From NCBI RefSeq assembly GCF_008086205.1, contig NZ_VSKK01000001.1, forward strand, positions 186,001-250,000: a DNA stretch of 64,000 nt. Reading direction: 5' to 3'. The stretch is from Bizionia myxarmorum. Its GTDB lineage: Bacteria > Bacteroidota > Bacteroidia > Flavobacteriales > Flavobacteriaceae. Below the pieces are notes generated by a model, which was given only the letters and a program-made list of their open reading frames with translations, searched no databases and was not told the origin of the DNA. Every line of letters starts with the position of its first letter. Position 1 is the first letter of the stretch. Positions 51,914 through 61,946 of the stretch are shown here, piece after piece. A program made the position numbers and the translations under genes.

Positions 51914-54802
51914 TTATTTTAATTTCTTCTTAACTTCTACTTCATGGTAAGCTTCTATAATATCGCCTTCTTTAAGGTCGTTGTAGTTTTTAATTTGCAT
52001 ACCACAATCGTAACCTTTAGCAACTTCTTTAGCATCATCTTTAAATCGTTTTAATGATGATAATTCACCTGTGTAAATCACCACGTTTTCACGAATTAAA
52101 CGAATACTAGAGTTTCTGAATATTTTACCTGTTAATACCATACAACCAGCAATACTTCCAATTTTAGAAACTTTAAAGATTTCTCTAATTTCAGCAGTAC
52201 CAGTAATCTCTTCTTTAAGTTCTGGAGATAACATACCTTCCATAGCATCTTTAAGATCGTTTATAGCATCATATATAATAGAATACATACGGATATCAAT
52301 TTCTTCCTTATCTGCAATGCTTCTAGCATTACCCATTGGACGAACGTTAAATCCTATAATAATAGCATCAGATGCCGAGGCAAGCAACACATCACTTTCC
52401 GTAATTGGTCCAACACCTTTATGTATAATATTAACTTGAATTTCTTCAGTTGATAATTTCTGGAACGAATCCGTTAAGGCTTCTACAGAACCATCCACAT
52501 CCCCTTTAAGGATTATGTTTAATTCTTGGAAATCACCTAATGCAATACGACGACCAATTTCATCTAAAGTAATATGACGTTGTGTTCTAACCGACTGTTC
52601 ACGTTGTAACTGTGTACGTTTTGTAGCAATTTGTCGTGCTTCACGCTCATCATCGAAGACATTAAATTTGTCACCCGCTTGTGGTGCTCCATCTAAACCT
52701 AATATAGATACTGGCGTTGATGGACCGGCTACTTTAACCTCCTGTCCACGCTCATCTTGCATGGCTTTAATTTTACCGCTATTTCTACCAGCTAATACAT
52801 AATCTCCTATTTTCAGAGTTCCTGATTGGACTAAAATAGTTGATACATAACCACGACCTTTGTCAAGGAATGCCTCAACAACGGTTCCAGCAGCACGTTT
52901 ATTTGGATTCGCTTTTAGCTCTAATAATTCAGCTTCAAGCAATACTTTTTCTAATAATTCTTTAACACCTGTTCCTTGTTTTGCTGAAATATCTTGAGAC
53001 TGAATTTTCCCACCCCAATCTTCAACTAAAAGGTTCATACTAGCAAGTCTTTCTTTAATCTTTTCAGGATTTGCTGTTGGTCTATCTATTTTGTTAATGG
53101 CAAAAATAATTGGCACACCCGCTGCTTGCGCATGGGAAATAGCTTCTTTAGTTTGTGGCATAATATCATCATCCGCTGCAATTACAATAATAGCGATATC
53201 CGTTACTTGGGCTCCACGAGCACGCATGGCTGTAAAGGCCTCGTGACCAGGCGTATCCAAAAATGCAATTTTTTGACCATTATCTAATTGAACACCGTAG
53301 GCGCCAATATGTTGTGTAATTCCACCTGATTCACCAGCAATAACATTTTCTTTACGAATATTATCTAATAAAGATGTTTTACCGTGATCCACATGTCCCA
53401 TTACGGTAACAATTGGCGCACGCTCTACTAAATCTTCTGGTTTGTCTTCTATAACCTCTATAGCTTCTTCAATACCAGCAGTAATAAATTCAACTTCAAA
53501 GCCAAACTCATCTGCAACAATAGTTAAGGTTTCTGCATCTAGACGCTGATTCATGGTAACCATTAAACCCAATGACATACATGTAGAAATAATTTGGGTT
53601 ACTTGAACATCCATCATAGTTGCCACCTCACTAACGGTAACAAATTCCGTTACTTTTAGAATTTTACTATCTGCAGCTGCAGCTTGTAAATCCTTCTCGG
53701 TTTGATCACGATGCTGATCTCTTTTATCACGACGGTATTTAGCACCTTTCCCTTTACTTGATTTCCCTTGAAGTTTCTCTAAAGTTTCACGTACTTGTTT
53801 TTGTACATCTTCTTCACTAGGTTCTTCTTTTACTAAAGTACGACGTCCTTTTCCGACGGCAGGTTTACCTTTAAAGCGTTCGTTGCCACCTCTAGCAGCT
53901 GTTCCTGGAGTTGTTGTAGTAGTTCCTGGCGCACCAACTTTACTAATACGACGACGCTTCTTTTTAGGATCTGACGCTTTTTCAACAACTTTCTTCTTCG
54001 GCTTTTTAAATTGAGATAAGTCAATTTTTTCACCAGCAATTTTTGGACCCGTAAGTTTTTGGTATTGCGTTTTTACCAGTTCTTCAACTGGCGCATCCGA
54101 AACCTTTAAATCTTCACCTTTAGGCGCTTGAACTTTAGATTCTTCACCTTTAGATGTTTCTTTTTTATCATCGTCAGCTTTTGGAGCTTCAGATTTCGGC
54201 GCATCAACTTTAGGAGTATCAGCTTTAGGTGTTTCCGCTTTAGGAGTTTCGACTTTTGGTTTATCGGCTGGTTTAGAAGATGGCGTGTCTTCTTGCTTCG
54301 CTTTAACTTCTGGTTTTTTACCCTCTTTAGCTGTTGGCGTTTCAGAAGATTTTGGTGCTGCTTCAACTTTCACCTCTGGAGTTGGCACAGCCGCTTCCTC
54401 TTTAGGTTTTTCAACTTTTTTCTTATCAGCATCCAAGTCGATTTTACCAACTTGCTTAGGTCCTGCTAGGGTTGACTTCGCCTTAACAACTTCAGCCTCT
54501 TTAGCTTTAGCTTTGGCTTCGCGGTCTGCCTTCTCTTGTTCCTTTGCCTCAATTTCACGCTCACGCTGCAACCTTATCGCCTCTTTCTCTTTTTGTTTAG
54601 CCTCATTAACTTCTTGAGATGCCATTTTTTTATTGGCATCTGTTTGAAACTCATTGGAAAGCACATCAAATGTTTCTTGAGAAATTTTCGTAGTTGGACG
54701 CTTCTCTATTTCGATGCCTTTAGAATCTAGATATTCTACAGCTCGATCTAAAGAAATGTTTAGCTCGCGTAATACTTTATTTAATCTAATTGTTTCAGCC
54801 AT
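51914..54802 (-). CDS. infB: Translation initiation factor IF-2
   Basis: A 962-residue IF-2. Its N-terminal domain begins [22 protein letters not shown] long charged linker follows (about 70-300), rich in Lys, Glu, Ala and Pro with repeats such as [19 protein letters not shown]. The G domain (about 460-625) has [26 protein letters not shown] and SAKQGTG. Domains II-IV (about 640-960) follow. It brings initiator tRNA to the ribosome. It is the last gene of the operon, 29 bases after nusA. The linker length accounts for its size. Confidence 0.96.
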   Translation of the reverse strand: MAETIRLNKVLRELNISLDRAVEYLDSKGIEIEKRPTTKISQETFDVLSNEFQTDANKKMASQEVNEAKQKEKEAIRLQREREIEAKEQEKADREAKAKAKEAEVVKAKSTLAGPKQVGKIDLDADKKKVEKPKEEAAVPTPEVKVEAAPKSSETPTAKEGKKPEVKAKQEDTPSSKPADKPKVETPKAETPKADTPKVDAPKSEAPKADDDKKETSKGEESKVQAPKGEDLKVSDAPVEELVKTQYQKLTGPKIAGEKIDLSQFKKPKKKVVEKASDPKKKRRRISKVGAPGTTTTTPGTAARGGNERFKGKPAVGKGRRTLVKEEPSEEDVQKQVRETLEKLQGKSSKGKGAKYRRDKRDQHRDQTEKDLQAAAADSKILKVTEFVTVSEVATMMDVQVTQIISTCMSLGLMVTMNQRLDAETLTIVADEFGFEVEFITAGIEEAIEVIEDKPEDLVERAPIVTVMGHVDHGKTSLLDNIRKENVIAGESGGITQHIGAYGVQLDNGQKIAFLDTPGHEAFTAMRARGAQVTDIAIIVIAADDDIMPQTKEAISHAQAAGVPIIFAINKIDRPTANPEKIKERLASMNLLVEDWGGKIQSQDISAKQGTGVKELLEKVLLEAELLELKANPNKRAAGTVVEAFLDKGRGYVSTILVQSGTLKIGDYVLAGRNSGKIKAMQDERGQEVKVAGPSTPVSILGLDGAPQAGDKFNVFDDEREARQIATKRTQLQREQSVRTQRHITLDEIGRRIALGDFQELNIILKGDVDGSVEALTDSFQKLSTEEIQVNIIHKGVGPITESDVLLASASDAIIIGFNVRPMGNARSIADKEEIDIRMYSIIYDAINDLKDAMEGMLSPELKEEITGTAEIREIFKVSKIGSIAGCMVLTGKIFRNSSIRLIRENVVIYTGELSSLKRFKDDAKEVAKGYDCGMQIKNYNDLKEGDIIEAYHEVEVKKKLK

Positions 54803-54831
54803 AAATCGCCTTTAATATAACCTAATATATG

Positions 54832-56064
54832 TTATTCTTCGAATTCTTCTCTAAGAATTCTAATTACTTCATTAATTGTTTCTTCCTCTAAATCAGTTCT
54901 TTTTACCAAGTCTTGAACGTCTTGTTCTAAGATGCTCTTCGCAGTATCCAAACCAACTTTACTAAATTCTTTAATAATCCAAGGTTCAATTTCATCACGG
55001 AATTCTGATAATTCCACATCTTCTTCTGCACCTTCTCTAAATACATCAATTTCATAACCAGTTAATTGACCAGCTAAACGGATGTTGTGACCACCACGTC
55101 CAATTGCTTTACTAACTTCTTCTGGTTTTAAAATAGCCTCTGCACGTTTGTTTTCTTCATCAATTTTAATAGATGTAACACGCGCTGGACTTAATGCTCT
55201 TGTAATATATAATTGTAAGTTACTAGTATAATTAATAACGTCAATGTTTTCATTTCCTAATTCACGAACAATACCGTGAATTCTTGAACCTTTCATACCT
55301 ACACAAGCACCTACTGGATCAATTCTATCATCATAAGAATCAACAGCTACTTTTGCTTTTTCACCTGGAATACGTACAACTTTTTTAATGGTAATTAAAC
55401 CATCAAAAACTTCTGGTATTTCTTGTTCAAACAATTTCTCTAAAAATACAGGTGCAGTTCTAGACATGATAATGGCTGGCTTATTACCTTTAAGCTCAAC
55501 GCTTTCAATGATACCACGTACATTATCACCTTTTCTAAAGAAATCTGAAGGAATTTGTTTTTCTTTTGGAAGAATAATTTCATTCCCTTCATCATCTAAT
55601 AAAATGACTGCTCTGTGACGGATATGATGAACTTCAGCTGTATAAATTTCGCCTATTAAATCTTTAAATTGCTTGTATATATTCGTGTTATCGTGTTCGT
55701 GTATTTTTGAAATTAAGTTTTGTCTTAACGCTAATATAGAACGACGTCCTAAATCGATTAATTTTACTTCTTCCGATACATCTTCACCAACCTCAAAATC
55801 CGGCTCAATTTTACGAGCAGCCGATAATGAAATTTCTTGGTTTGGCTCTTCTACTTCACCATCTGCAACAACAATTCTATTTCTCCATATTTCTAAATCC
55901 CCTTTATCAGGGTTTATAATAATATCAAAATTATCATCATCACCAAACTTCTTTTTAAGAGCGTTTCTAAAAACGTCTTCTAAAATCGCCATTAACGTTA
56001 CACGATCGATTAATTTATCGTCTTTAAACTCCGAAAATGAGTCAATTAACGCAAGATTCTCCAT
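54832..56064 (-). CDS. nusA: Transcription termination/antitermination factor NusA
   Basis: A 410-residue NusA. It has the N-terminal RNA polymerase-binding domain (about 1-130), S1 domain (about 135-200; GEIYTAEVHHIRHRAVIL), and KH1 and KH2 (about 205-345; GACVGMKGSRIHGIVRELGNEN in pieces, and AIGRGGHNIRLAGQLTGYEI). A short C-terminal acidic helix follows in place of the two acidic repeats of E. coli. It modulates pausing and termination and, in some bacteria, its own operon. It lies between rimP and infB with short gaps. Confidence 0.96.
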   Translation of the reverse strand: MENLALIDSFSEFKDDKLIDRVTLMAILEDVFRNALKKKFGDDDNFDIIINPDKGDLEIWRNRIVVADGEVEEPNQEISLSAARKIEPDFEVGEDVSEEVKLIDLGRRSILALRQNLISKIHEHDNTNIYKQFKDLIGEIYTAEVHHIRHRAVILLDDEGNEIILPKEKQIPSDFFRKGDNVRGIIESVELKGNKPAIIMSRTAPVFLEKLFEQEIPEVFDGLITIKKVVRIPGEKAKVAVDSYDDRIDPVGACVGMKGSRIHGIVRELGNENIDVINYTSNLQLYITRALSPARVTSIKIDEENKRAEAILKPEEVSKAIGRGGHNIRLAGQLTGYEIDVFREGAEEDVELSEFRDEIEPWIIKEFSKVGLDTAKSILEQDVQDLVKRTDLEEETINEVIRILREEFEE

Positions 56065-56076
56065 ATCTCTTTTGAA

Positions 56077-56538
56077 TTAAAATTTTATCATAACTTTTGC
56101 TTCTATAATATCATGGTAGGCTATTTCTGCCTCTTTGTCCACAGTTACTTTTCCTTTACCAACTGGCTTAGGCTCTCTAGCTTTCCACTGTACGGTAATA
56201 TGTGTATCGGTGGCATTTATAAGTTGTCCCTTTACCTGATCCTCTTTAGTACGAATATCTAAATCCCTACCAATATTTTTTTTGTATTGTCTGGCATGAA
56301 CTAAAGGCGCTGTTGCACCTCCTGAAGCCACTTCCAAAGAATAATCATGCTCCTCTCTATCAATATTATGCTCGATAGCGCGACTAATAAATACGCAATC
56401 ATCTACTGTTACACCACTATCACCGTCTATAATTATTGAAATGGAATTATCAGCCCCCATGGTAAAATCGATCAGAAATAAATCCTCTCGTTCCTCAAGC
56501 GCTTCATGCAATAATGTTTCTACTGTTTTTCTTAACAT
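56077..56538 (-). CDS. rimP: Ribosome maturation factor RimP
   Basis: A 153-residue RimP required for 30S maturation. It has the N-terminal alpha/beta domain (MLRKTVETLLHEALEER, DLFLIDFTMGADNSISIIIDGDSGVTVDDC in pieces), YSLEVASGGATAPL with the usual 'SPG' loop changed to SGG, and the C-terminal SH3-like domain. I start at the ATG at 56536-56538 because family members start there; an in-frame ATG 16 codons upstream (56584-56586) would place a strong hairpin inside the coding region. First gene of rimP-nusA-infB. Confidence 0.92.
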   Translation of the reverse strand: MLRKTVETLLHEALEEREDLFLIDFTMGADNSISIIIDGDSGVTVDDCVFISRAIEHNIDREEHDYSLEVASGGATAPLVHARQYKKNIGRDLDIRTKEDQVKGQLINATDTHITVQWKAREPKPVGKGKVTVDKEAEIAYHDIIEAKVMIKF

Positions 56539-56554
56539 ACGATTCGAAAAATTG

Positions 56555-56584
56555 GTATAAAAAGAGGGGACGTCAGGTCCCCTC
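56555..56584 (-). promoter_or_regulatory. Terminator-like hairpin in the rimP-nusA-infB leader (possible attenuator)
   Basis: On the minus strand GAGGGGAC (56584-56577) pairs perfectly with GTCCCCTC (56571-56564) around a 5-base loop and is followed directly by TTTTTATA. It lies about 20 bases downstream of the predicted transcription start and 20-25 bases before the rimP ATG. This is the shape of an intrinsic terminator inside the leader. Confidence 0.6.
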
Positions 56585-56609
56585 ATTTATTCTTTTTCTT
56601 ACTACGCTG

Positions 56610-56617
56610 CAAAGATA
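56610..56617 (-). promoter_or_regulatory. Putative -7 box (TATCTTTG) of rimP-nusA-infB
   Basis: Minus strand TATCTTTGC at 56617-56609, a close match to the flavobacterial consensus, giving a leader of about 65 bases that contains the hairpin. No clear -33 TTG. Confidence 0.6.
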
Positions 56618-56707
56618 CAAAAAAATAATTGAAAACCATAATGAATGAAATATCAATTTTTATTCTTAAATTGAAGATTGAAACCTAACCTGATAAAAAA
56701 ACCATCC

Positions 56708-57532
56708 ATGAAAAAAATTCTTGTTCCAACAGACTTCTCAAATGAAGCAGAACAGGCTTTAAAAGTAGCCGCACAATTAGCAAAAAAACACGGTAGTGAA
56801 ATTTACCTATTACATATGCTAGAGTTACCGCTGGACAAGGTTGATGCTTTCAGTCAGTATAGCGAATTACCCGAAGCCATGTTTTTTATGAAATTAGCGC
56901 ATCAGAAATTCGCCAAAGCCATGAGTCAAGATTACTTAAAAGGCGTTACGATTCATGAAACTGTAGATTTTAATCAAACTTTTACCGGCATCACAAATAC
57001 CTGTAAGGAAAATGGTATTGATTTAATTGTCATGGGATCCCATGGCGCTAATGGTTTTAAGGAAATGTTTATTGGATCCAACACGGAGAAAGTAGTCCGT
57101 ACGGCTGAAGTTCCCGTATTGGTTATAAAAAATGATCATGTGAATTTTGATATAAACCACTTTGTATTTGCATCCGATTTCAATAAAGACAACAAAGGCA
57201 CCTATCTTCAAGCCATTGAATTAGCGGAAGCTTTAGAAGCTAAAATTCATTTACTATTTGTTAATACCGCTAATAATTTTGTAACAACGGCTACTGCCAA
57301 AGCGCGTATTTTAGATTTTATTAAAGGAAGTACCTTTGAAAATTATACCATTTCCATTTACAATGATGAAACGGTAGAAAAAGGAATTTTGAACTTCTCT
57401 CATATTGTTGGCGCGGATTTAATAGGCATCAGCACACATGGCAGACAAGGAATTGCACATTTCTTTAATGGTAGTATTAGTGAAGATTTAGTAAATCATG
57501 CTAAACGGCCAGTAATTACTTTTAAAATTTAA
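56708..57532 (+). CDS. Universal stress protein with two Usp domains
   Basis: A 274-residue tandem UspA protein. Domain 1 (about 1-145) starts MKKILVPTDFSNEAEQAL and has the ATP-binding signature GSHGANGFKEMFIGSNT (G-2x-G-9x-GS). Domain 2 (about 148-274) has STHGRQGIAHFFNGS, where the first Gly of the motif is Ser, so only the first domain clearly fits ATP binding. I start at the ATG at 56708; the frame extends upstream only through non-ATG codons. Divergent from rimP; followed by its own terminator. Confidence 0.93.
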   Translation: MKKILVPTDFSNEAEQALKVAAQLAKKHGSEIYLLHMLELPLDKVDAFSQYSELPEAMFFMKLAHQKFAKAMSQDYLKGVTIHETVDFNQTFTGITNTCKENGIDLIVMGSHGANGFKEMFIGSNTEKVVRTAEVPVLVIKNDHVNFDINHFVFASDFNKDNKGTYLQAIELAEALEAKIHLLFVNTANNFVTTATAKARILDFIKGSTFENYTISIYNDETVEKGILNFSHIVGADLIGISTHGRQGIAHFFNGSISEDLVNHAKRPVITFKI

Positions 57533-57556
57533 AGATATATTCAGATTACATAAATA

Positions 57557-57590
57557 AAAAGCCTCCGCAAAACGGAGGCTTTTGTTTTTT
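57557..57590 (+). terminator. Rho-independent terminator after the universal stress gene
   Basis: AAAAGCCTCCG (57557-57567) pairs perfectly with CGGAGGCTTTT (57573-57583), loop CAAAA, then GTTTTTT. Confidence 0.88.
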
Positions 57591-57680
57591 CAATTAATTA
57601 AACGCCCAATTTTTAAACTGAAAAACTATTGAAAATAAAAAACCCCAACCATATTAATGATTAGGATTTCTACTTACTTG

Positions 57681-57753
57681 TTGGCCCACTAGGGCTCGAA
57701 CCTAGACTCTTCGGTACCAAAAACCGACGTGTTGCCAGTTACACCATGGGCCA
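57681..57753 (-). tRNA. tRNA-Gln, anticodon TTG
   Basis: A 73-base cloverleaf on the minus strand. Acceptor arms TGGCCCA (57753-57747) and TGGGCCA (57688-57682) pair with A73 at 57681. The anticodon stem TCGGT/ACCGA encloses loop TTTTGGT with anticodon TTG, reading CAA. The T arm has GGTTCGAGCC. The U1-A72 pair is typical of bacterial tRNA-Gln. The 3' CCA is not encoded (the next bases are CAA). It is a single gene in the 371-base gap between the stress protein and DUF2723 genes, with its own promoter. Confidence 0.95.
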
Positions 57754-57770
57754 ATCTCGTATTGAGGATG

Positions 57771-57801
57771 CAAATTTAATACAATTATTAATGTGGGCAA
57801 A
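57771..57801 (-). promoter_or_regulatory. Promoter of tRNA-Gln
   Basis: Minus strand TTTG (57801-57798), 19-base spacer, TAAATTTG (57778-57771), 17 bases before the tRNA 5' end. Confidence 0.7.
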
Positions 57802-57903
57802 CATTTTCTGAAAAAAAATATATTTAAATACTTAACGTTTCCTTAAAAGCATGACGAATTTGATAATTATTGTTAAATTCGCCCTATCTAAAAATTGCAT
57901 TAC

Positions 57904-60900
57904 ATGACAAATTTGAGTTTTAAAAAGTGGAACACCATACTAGGATGGTTCGCTTTTTTAGTCGCCTTCATCACATTCGGACTAACCGTTGAACCAACCG
58001 TAAGCTTTTGGGATGCAGGTGAATACATTTTAACGTCTGCCAAGTTACAAGTTGGCCATCCACCAGGAGCGCCACTTTTTCAAATGTTTGGAGCCTTCTT
58101 TTCCATGTTTGCTTTGGAGCCTTCACACATTGGTTTTATGTTAAATATGATGAGTGCCGTTGCAAGTGCTTTTACTATTTTATTTATGTTTTTTACCATC
58201 ACACTTTTATTACAAAAGTTAATTGGTGAACCTGAAACTCTAAATAAAACGCAAAAAATCGCGATTTTAGGTAGTGCTTTAGTAGGAAGTTTAGCGTTTA
58301 CCTTCACTGATTCGTTTTGGTTTAACGCTGTGGAAACGGAAGTTTATGCCATGGCAACTTTAATTATGTCCGTTTTATTTTGGCTTGGTTTACGTTGGGA
58401 ACGCGAAATGTATTTGCCACGAGGCAACAGATGGCTAATTCTTATCGCTTTTATTATAGGATTATCCTTTGGAGTGCATTTTATGGGTTTATTAACTATT
58501 CCTGCCATTGGACTTATTTACTATTTCAAACATTATAAACAAATTACAGTAGCCAATTTCATCATCGCCAATGTGGTTTCGGTTGCTATTCTATTATTTA
58601 TTTTCAAATTATTAGCACCAAACATTCTACGTATTTTTAGTGCTACGGAAATTTTCTTTGTCAATTCTATAGGATTACCATTTAATTCGGGGACTATTTT
58701 TGCTGGTATCGTATTGGTAGCTCTTATTTATTTTGGTTTAAAATACACGCACAACAAAAACTACAAGCACCTTAACACAGCGCTTCTTTGTGTAACTTTT
58801 GTTATTGTTGGATTTTCTTCATGGCTTATGTTGCCTATTCGTGCCAATGCCAATGTAGTTATTAACGAAAATGATCCTAGTGATGCACGTGAACTTTTAG
58901 CATACTATAATTTGGAGCAATATCCTGAAACACATTTGTTTTATGGACCACAATTTACAGATCAATATTCTGGTTTAGACGAAAATGAGCCTTATATAGA
59001 TGACAAGCCTAACTATGAAAAAGATGAGAAGACGGGCAAGTACATTATTATAAACGATTGGGAAAAAGCACGTCAGAACTATAATAGTACACATGCTTCT
59101 ATTTTACCACGAATGTGGAGTGGCGAAAACGCCGAAAATTATATGATTTTTTCCGGGTATTTGGATTTTCAATTGAAACCAGAATACCAAATGGAAAATG
59201 AACTGCGCGCAGCTGTTAATAATTTTAAAAATGAAGTAGCTAATGGTATGGTTGATTTTGAGGATTATCATAAATTCTTAAAACAAAATGGCCAAATTAT
59301 CGATGTTCAAAAACCATCATTGGGCAGCAATATTGCCTATATGTTTGAATACCAATTGGGCTATATGTATTGGCGCTATTTTATGTGGAATTTTGTTGGA
59401 AAACAAAATGACGTTCAAGGTAAGCTGGATAATTTCAACGGAAACTGGTTAAGTGGTATGGGTTTTATTGACGAATGGCATTTAGGTTTACCCCAAACGG
59501 ATTTACCGAGTGATGTTTCAGAAAACAAAGCGCGAAACACCTATTTTTTCTTACCACTTATTCTGGGTTTAATAGGCCTATTTTTCCTCTATAATAAAGA
59601 CAAGAAATTATTTTGGGTTATGCTCGTGTTCTTCCTGTTTACGGGTGTAGCAATTCAAGTATACACGAACGTGCGACCATTTGAACCGCGAGAACGGGAT
59701 TATTCCGTAGTGGGTTCATTCTATGTATTTGCTATATGGATTGGTTTCGGCGTATATGCTTTAATAGAAATGTTAGGCACAAAAGTAAAATCAACACTAT
59801 TAGCACCTGCTGTCAGTATTCTTTGTCTAGTTTTAGTTCCAGGGATTTTGGCTGCTAACAACTGGGATGATCACGACCGTTCAGATAAATATACAGCTCG
59901 TGCCATGGCGAAAATGTATTTAGATTCCTGTGCGGAAAATGGTATTTTATTCTCCATTGGAGACAATGACACCTTTGCTTTATGGTATATGCAGGAAATT
60001 GAAGGTTACAGAACAGACGTTCGGGTTGTAAATACCAGTTTATTCCAAACGGATTGGTACATAGACCAAATGAAGCGGAAAGCGTATGATAGTGACCCAA
60101 TTCCTTCTAATTTAACACATGACCAATACCGTTCTGGCACTCGTGATTATATCATGAAGAAAACCGAGTATACAGATAGCCAGGGCAGACCTCAACGCTT
60201 ATTAAGCAAAGACACCTTGGATATTAAAGATTTTATGGAATTTGTAAGTAGTGATAATCCTAAAACCAAATTTAAATACATTTTGGAAATGGAAGGTCAA
60301 GATCCAAGCTACTATCCTTTACAGTTGCAAAAATCCAATTATTTTCCTGTTGAAAATATTCGAGTTCCCGTAAACAAAGCAAATGCACTTAAATATGGCA
60401 TTGTTAAGGAAAAAGACGCCGATAAAATAGAGGATTTCTTATATATGAAAATTACAGATGGTGCCATTTATAAAAACCGCCTACTAATGCTTGATATTAT
60501 TTCAACAAACGATTGGAAACGCCCAATTTACTTTACAGGAGGAGCTTTTGGAAATGACGATTATATTTGGATGAAAGATTATCTGCAATTAGATGGTATG
60601 GTCTACAAGTTAGTTCCTATTAAAACGGCTGTTAATAAAGCAAACCCTTTTGATATGGGTCGTGTTGACTCTGATTTTATGTACAATAAAGTTAAAAATT
60701 GGGATTGGGGAAATAGTGGAAGTCCAGATATTTACCACGATGTAGAAACGCGTAAAAACGCCATTACCTATCGTGGAAATTTAGCCCGATTAATAGAGCA
60801 ATTAATCAATGAGGAGCAACCAGAAAAAGCGGAAGAAATTGCTGATATAGCTATGGAAAATATGCCTGTGGAGTATTTTGGTTATTACACACTTTTAGAA

Positions 60901-61272
60901 CCATATATTAGTGCCTATTACGAGGTTGGCGCCGATGAAAAAGCACAAAAACTCTTTATGGAAGTGGCTAGAAAATACCAAGAAAACTTGACGTATTACA
61001 GCAAATTAGATGAAGAAAAACAGCGCCAGGTATTCGAGCAAATATATACGGATATTGAACGCTATAAAGGTTTAGTAGATGTGGTAATAACCTATGACAA
61101 GGAATTTGCCAAAACGGAAACTAAAACCTTCTCGAATTTCTTGAATTTGTTTAGTCATTTTTATGGTGGTGATGAAAAGCCTCCAGTGCAACCAGCAATT
61201 GAAGAATCACGCGAACCTGTTGATAATGATATGCCTAAAATGGATACCATTAACTTCATTCCAGAAAAATAA
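57904..61272 (+). CDS. DUF2723 membrane protein, glycosyltransferase family 117-like
   Basis: A 1122-residue integral membrane protein. The N-terminal DUF2723 domain (about 5-330) has the early motif VSFWDAGEYI, LQVGHPPGAPLF, and DSFWFNAVETEVYAM, like GT-C mannosyltransferases in which the first-loop Asp/Glu is catalytic. More helices extend to about 670, then a large soluble region (about 680-1122) with TPR-like helices at the end. DUF2723 proteins are predicted to transfer sugars from lipid carriers at the outer face of the inner membrane. The start ATG is at 57904. It is followed after 5 bases by a polysaccharide deacetylase on the same strand. Confidence 0.9.
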   Translation: MTNLSFKKWNTILGWFAFLVAFITFGLTVEPTVSFWDAGEYILTSAKLQVGHPPGAPLFQMFGAFFSMFALEPSHIGFMLNMMSAVASAFTILFMFFTITLLLQKLIGEPETLNKTQKIAILGSALVGSLAFTFTDSFWFNAVETEVYAMATLIMSVLFWLGLRWEREMYLPRGNRWLILIAFIIGLSFGVHFMGLLTIPAIGLIYYFKHYKQITVANFIIANVVSVAILLFIFKLLAPNILRIFSATEIFFVNSIGLPFNSGTIFAGIVLVALIYFGLKYTHNKNYKHLNTALLCVTFVIVGFSSWLMLPIRANANVVINENDPSDARELLAYYNLEQYPETHLFYGPQFTDQYSGLDENEPYIDDKPNYEKDEKTGKYIIINDWEKARQNYNSTHASILPRMWSGENAENYMIFSGYLDFQLKPEYQMENELRAAVNNFKNEVANGMVDFEDYHKFLKQNGQIIDVQKPSLGSNIAYMFEYQLGYMYWRYFMWNFVGKQNDVQGKLDNFNGNWLSGMGFIDEWHLGLPQTDLPSDVSENKARNTYFFLPLILGLIGLFFLYNKDKKLFWVMLVFFLFTGVAIQVYTNVRPFEPRERDYSVVGSFYVFAIWIGFGVYALIEMLGTKVKSTLLAPAVSILCLVLVPGILAANNWDDHDRSDKYTARAMAKMYLDSCAENGILFSIGDNDTFALWYMQEIEGYRTDVRVVNTSLFQTDWYIDQMKRKAYDSDPIPSNLTHDQYRSGTRDYIMKKTEYTDSQGRPQRLLSKDTLDIKDFMEFVSSDNPKTKFKYILEMEGQDPSYYPLQLQKSNYFPVENIRVPVNKANALKYGIVKEKDADKIEDFLYMKITDGAIYKNRLLMLDIISTNDWKRPIYFTGGAFGNDDYIWMKDYLQLDGMVYKLVPIKTAVNKANPFDMGRVDSDFMYNKVKNWDWGNSGSPDIYHDVETRKNAITYRGNLARLIEQLINEEQPEKAEEIADIAMENMPVEYFGYYTLLEPYISAYYEVGADEKAQKLFMEVARKYQENLTYYSKLDEEKQRQVFEQIYTDIERYKGLVDVVITYDKEFAKTETKTFSNFLNLFSHFYGGDEKPPVQPAIEESREPVDNDMPKMDTINFIPEK

Positions 61273-61277
61273 ATAAC

Positions 61278-61946
61278 ATGGGAATTGTTCCTGTTAAAAC
61301 ACCCAGTATTATAAAAAAATTACTCCCAGACTTTGTTTGGGAGTTTTTTACTTCTGAAAAGGTTTTGTTTTTAACCTTTGATGATGGTCCAACACCCGAA
61401 ATCACACAATGTACTTTAGATACTTTAAAACAGTTTAATGCCAAAGCCACATTTTTCTGTATCGGCACTAATATTCAAAAGCATCCGCATATTTTTCAAA
61501 GTATTCTAAAAGATGGCCACAGAATTGGCAATCATTCCAACACCCATTTAAAAGGCTGGAAAACATCTGTAAAAGACTATGTGTTGAATGTAAATTCAGC
61601 ACAAGAAATTATAAATTCTGAAATTTTAAAGGCTGAAACATCCGCTCAAAAATTGAATGCTTCACCTATATTTCGTCCACCTTACGGACAAATAAAGCCA
61701 AGTCAAGGAAAAGCCTTGAAAGCTATGGGCTACACGGTTATTACTTGGAGTATTCTGTCTTTTGATTGGGATAAAGACATTTCTGGAGAAACCTGCTATT
61801 TAAATGTCATTAAAAATTCAAAACCTGGAAACATCATTGTTTTTCACGACAGCGTTAAAGCTTCAAAAAACTTAAAACATGCGCTTCCCAAAGTGCTCGC
61901 GTATTTTACTGAAAAAGGGTATGAATTTAAAACGCTACCACTTTAA
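61278..61946 (+). CDS. Polysaccharide deacetylase family protein (NodB domain)
   Basis: A 222-residue NodB-type carbohydrate esterase. The catalytic motifs are present: TFDDGPTP (Asp base and metal-binding Asp), HSNTH (two metal His), FRPPYGQ (motif 3), TWSILSFDWD and IIVFHDS (motif 5). No signal peptide is obvious, although a short hydrophobic stretch lies near 12-30. The enzyme would remove N-acetyl or O-acetyl groups from a surface polysaccharide or peptidoglycan. Its close position after the DUF2723 gene suggests work on the same glycan; that is inference. The last four bases overlap the end of the convergent thioredoxin-like gene. Confidence 0.92.
   Translation: MGIVPVKTPSIIKKLLPDFVWEFFTSEKVLFLTFDDGPTPEITQCTLDTLKQFNAKATFFCIGTNIQKHPHIFQSILKDGHRIGNHSNTHLKGWKTSVKDYVLNVNSAQEIINSEILKAETSAQKLNASPIFRPPYGQIKPSQGKALKAMGYTVITWSILSFDWDKDISGETCYLNVIKNSKPGNIIVFHDSVKASKNLKHALPKVLAYFTEKGYEFKTLPL

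Noticed and set aside
54106-54617. Frames on both strands in the infB linker region
   Set aside because: The repetitive Lys/Glu/Ala codons of the IF-2 linker create long open frames in all phases; the translations are low-complexity.
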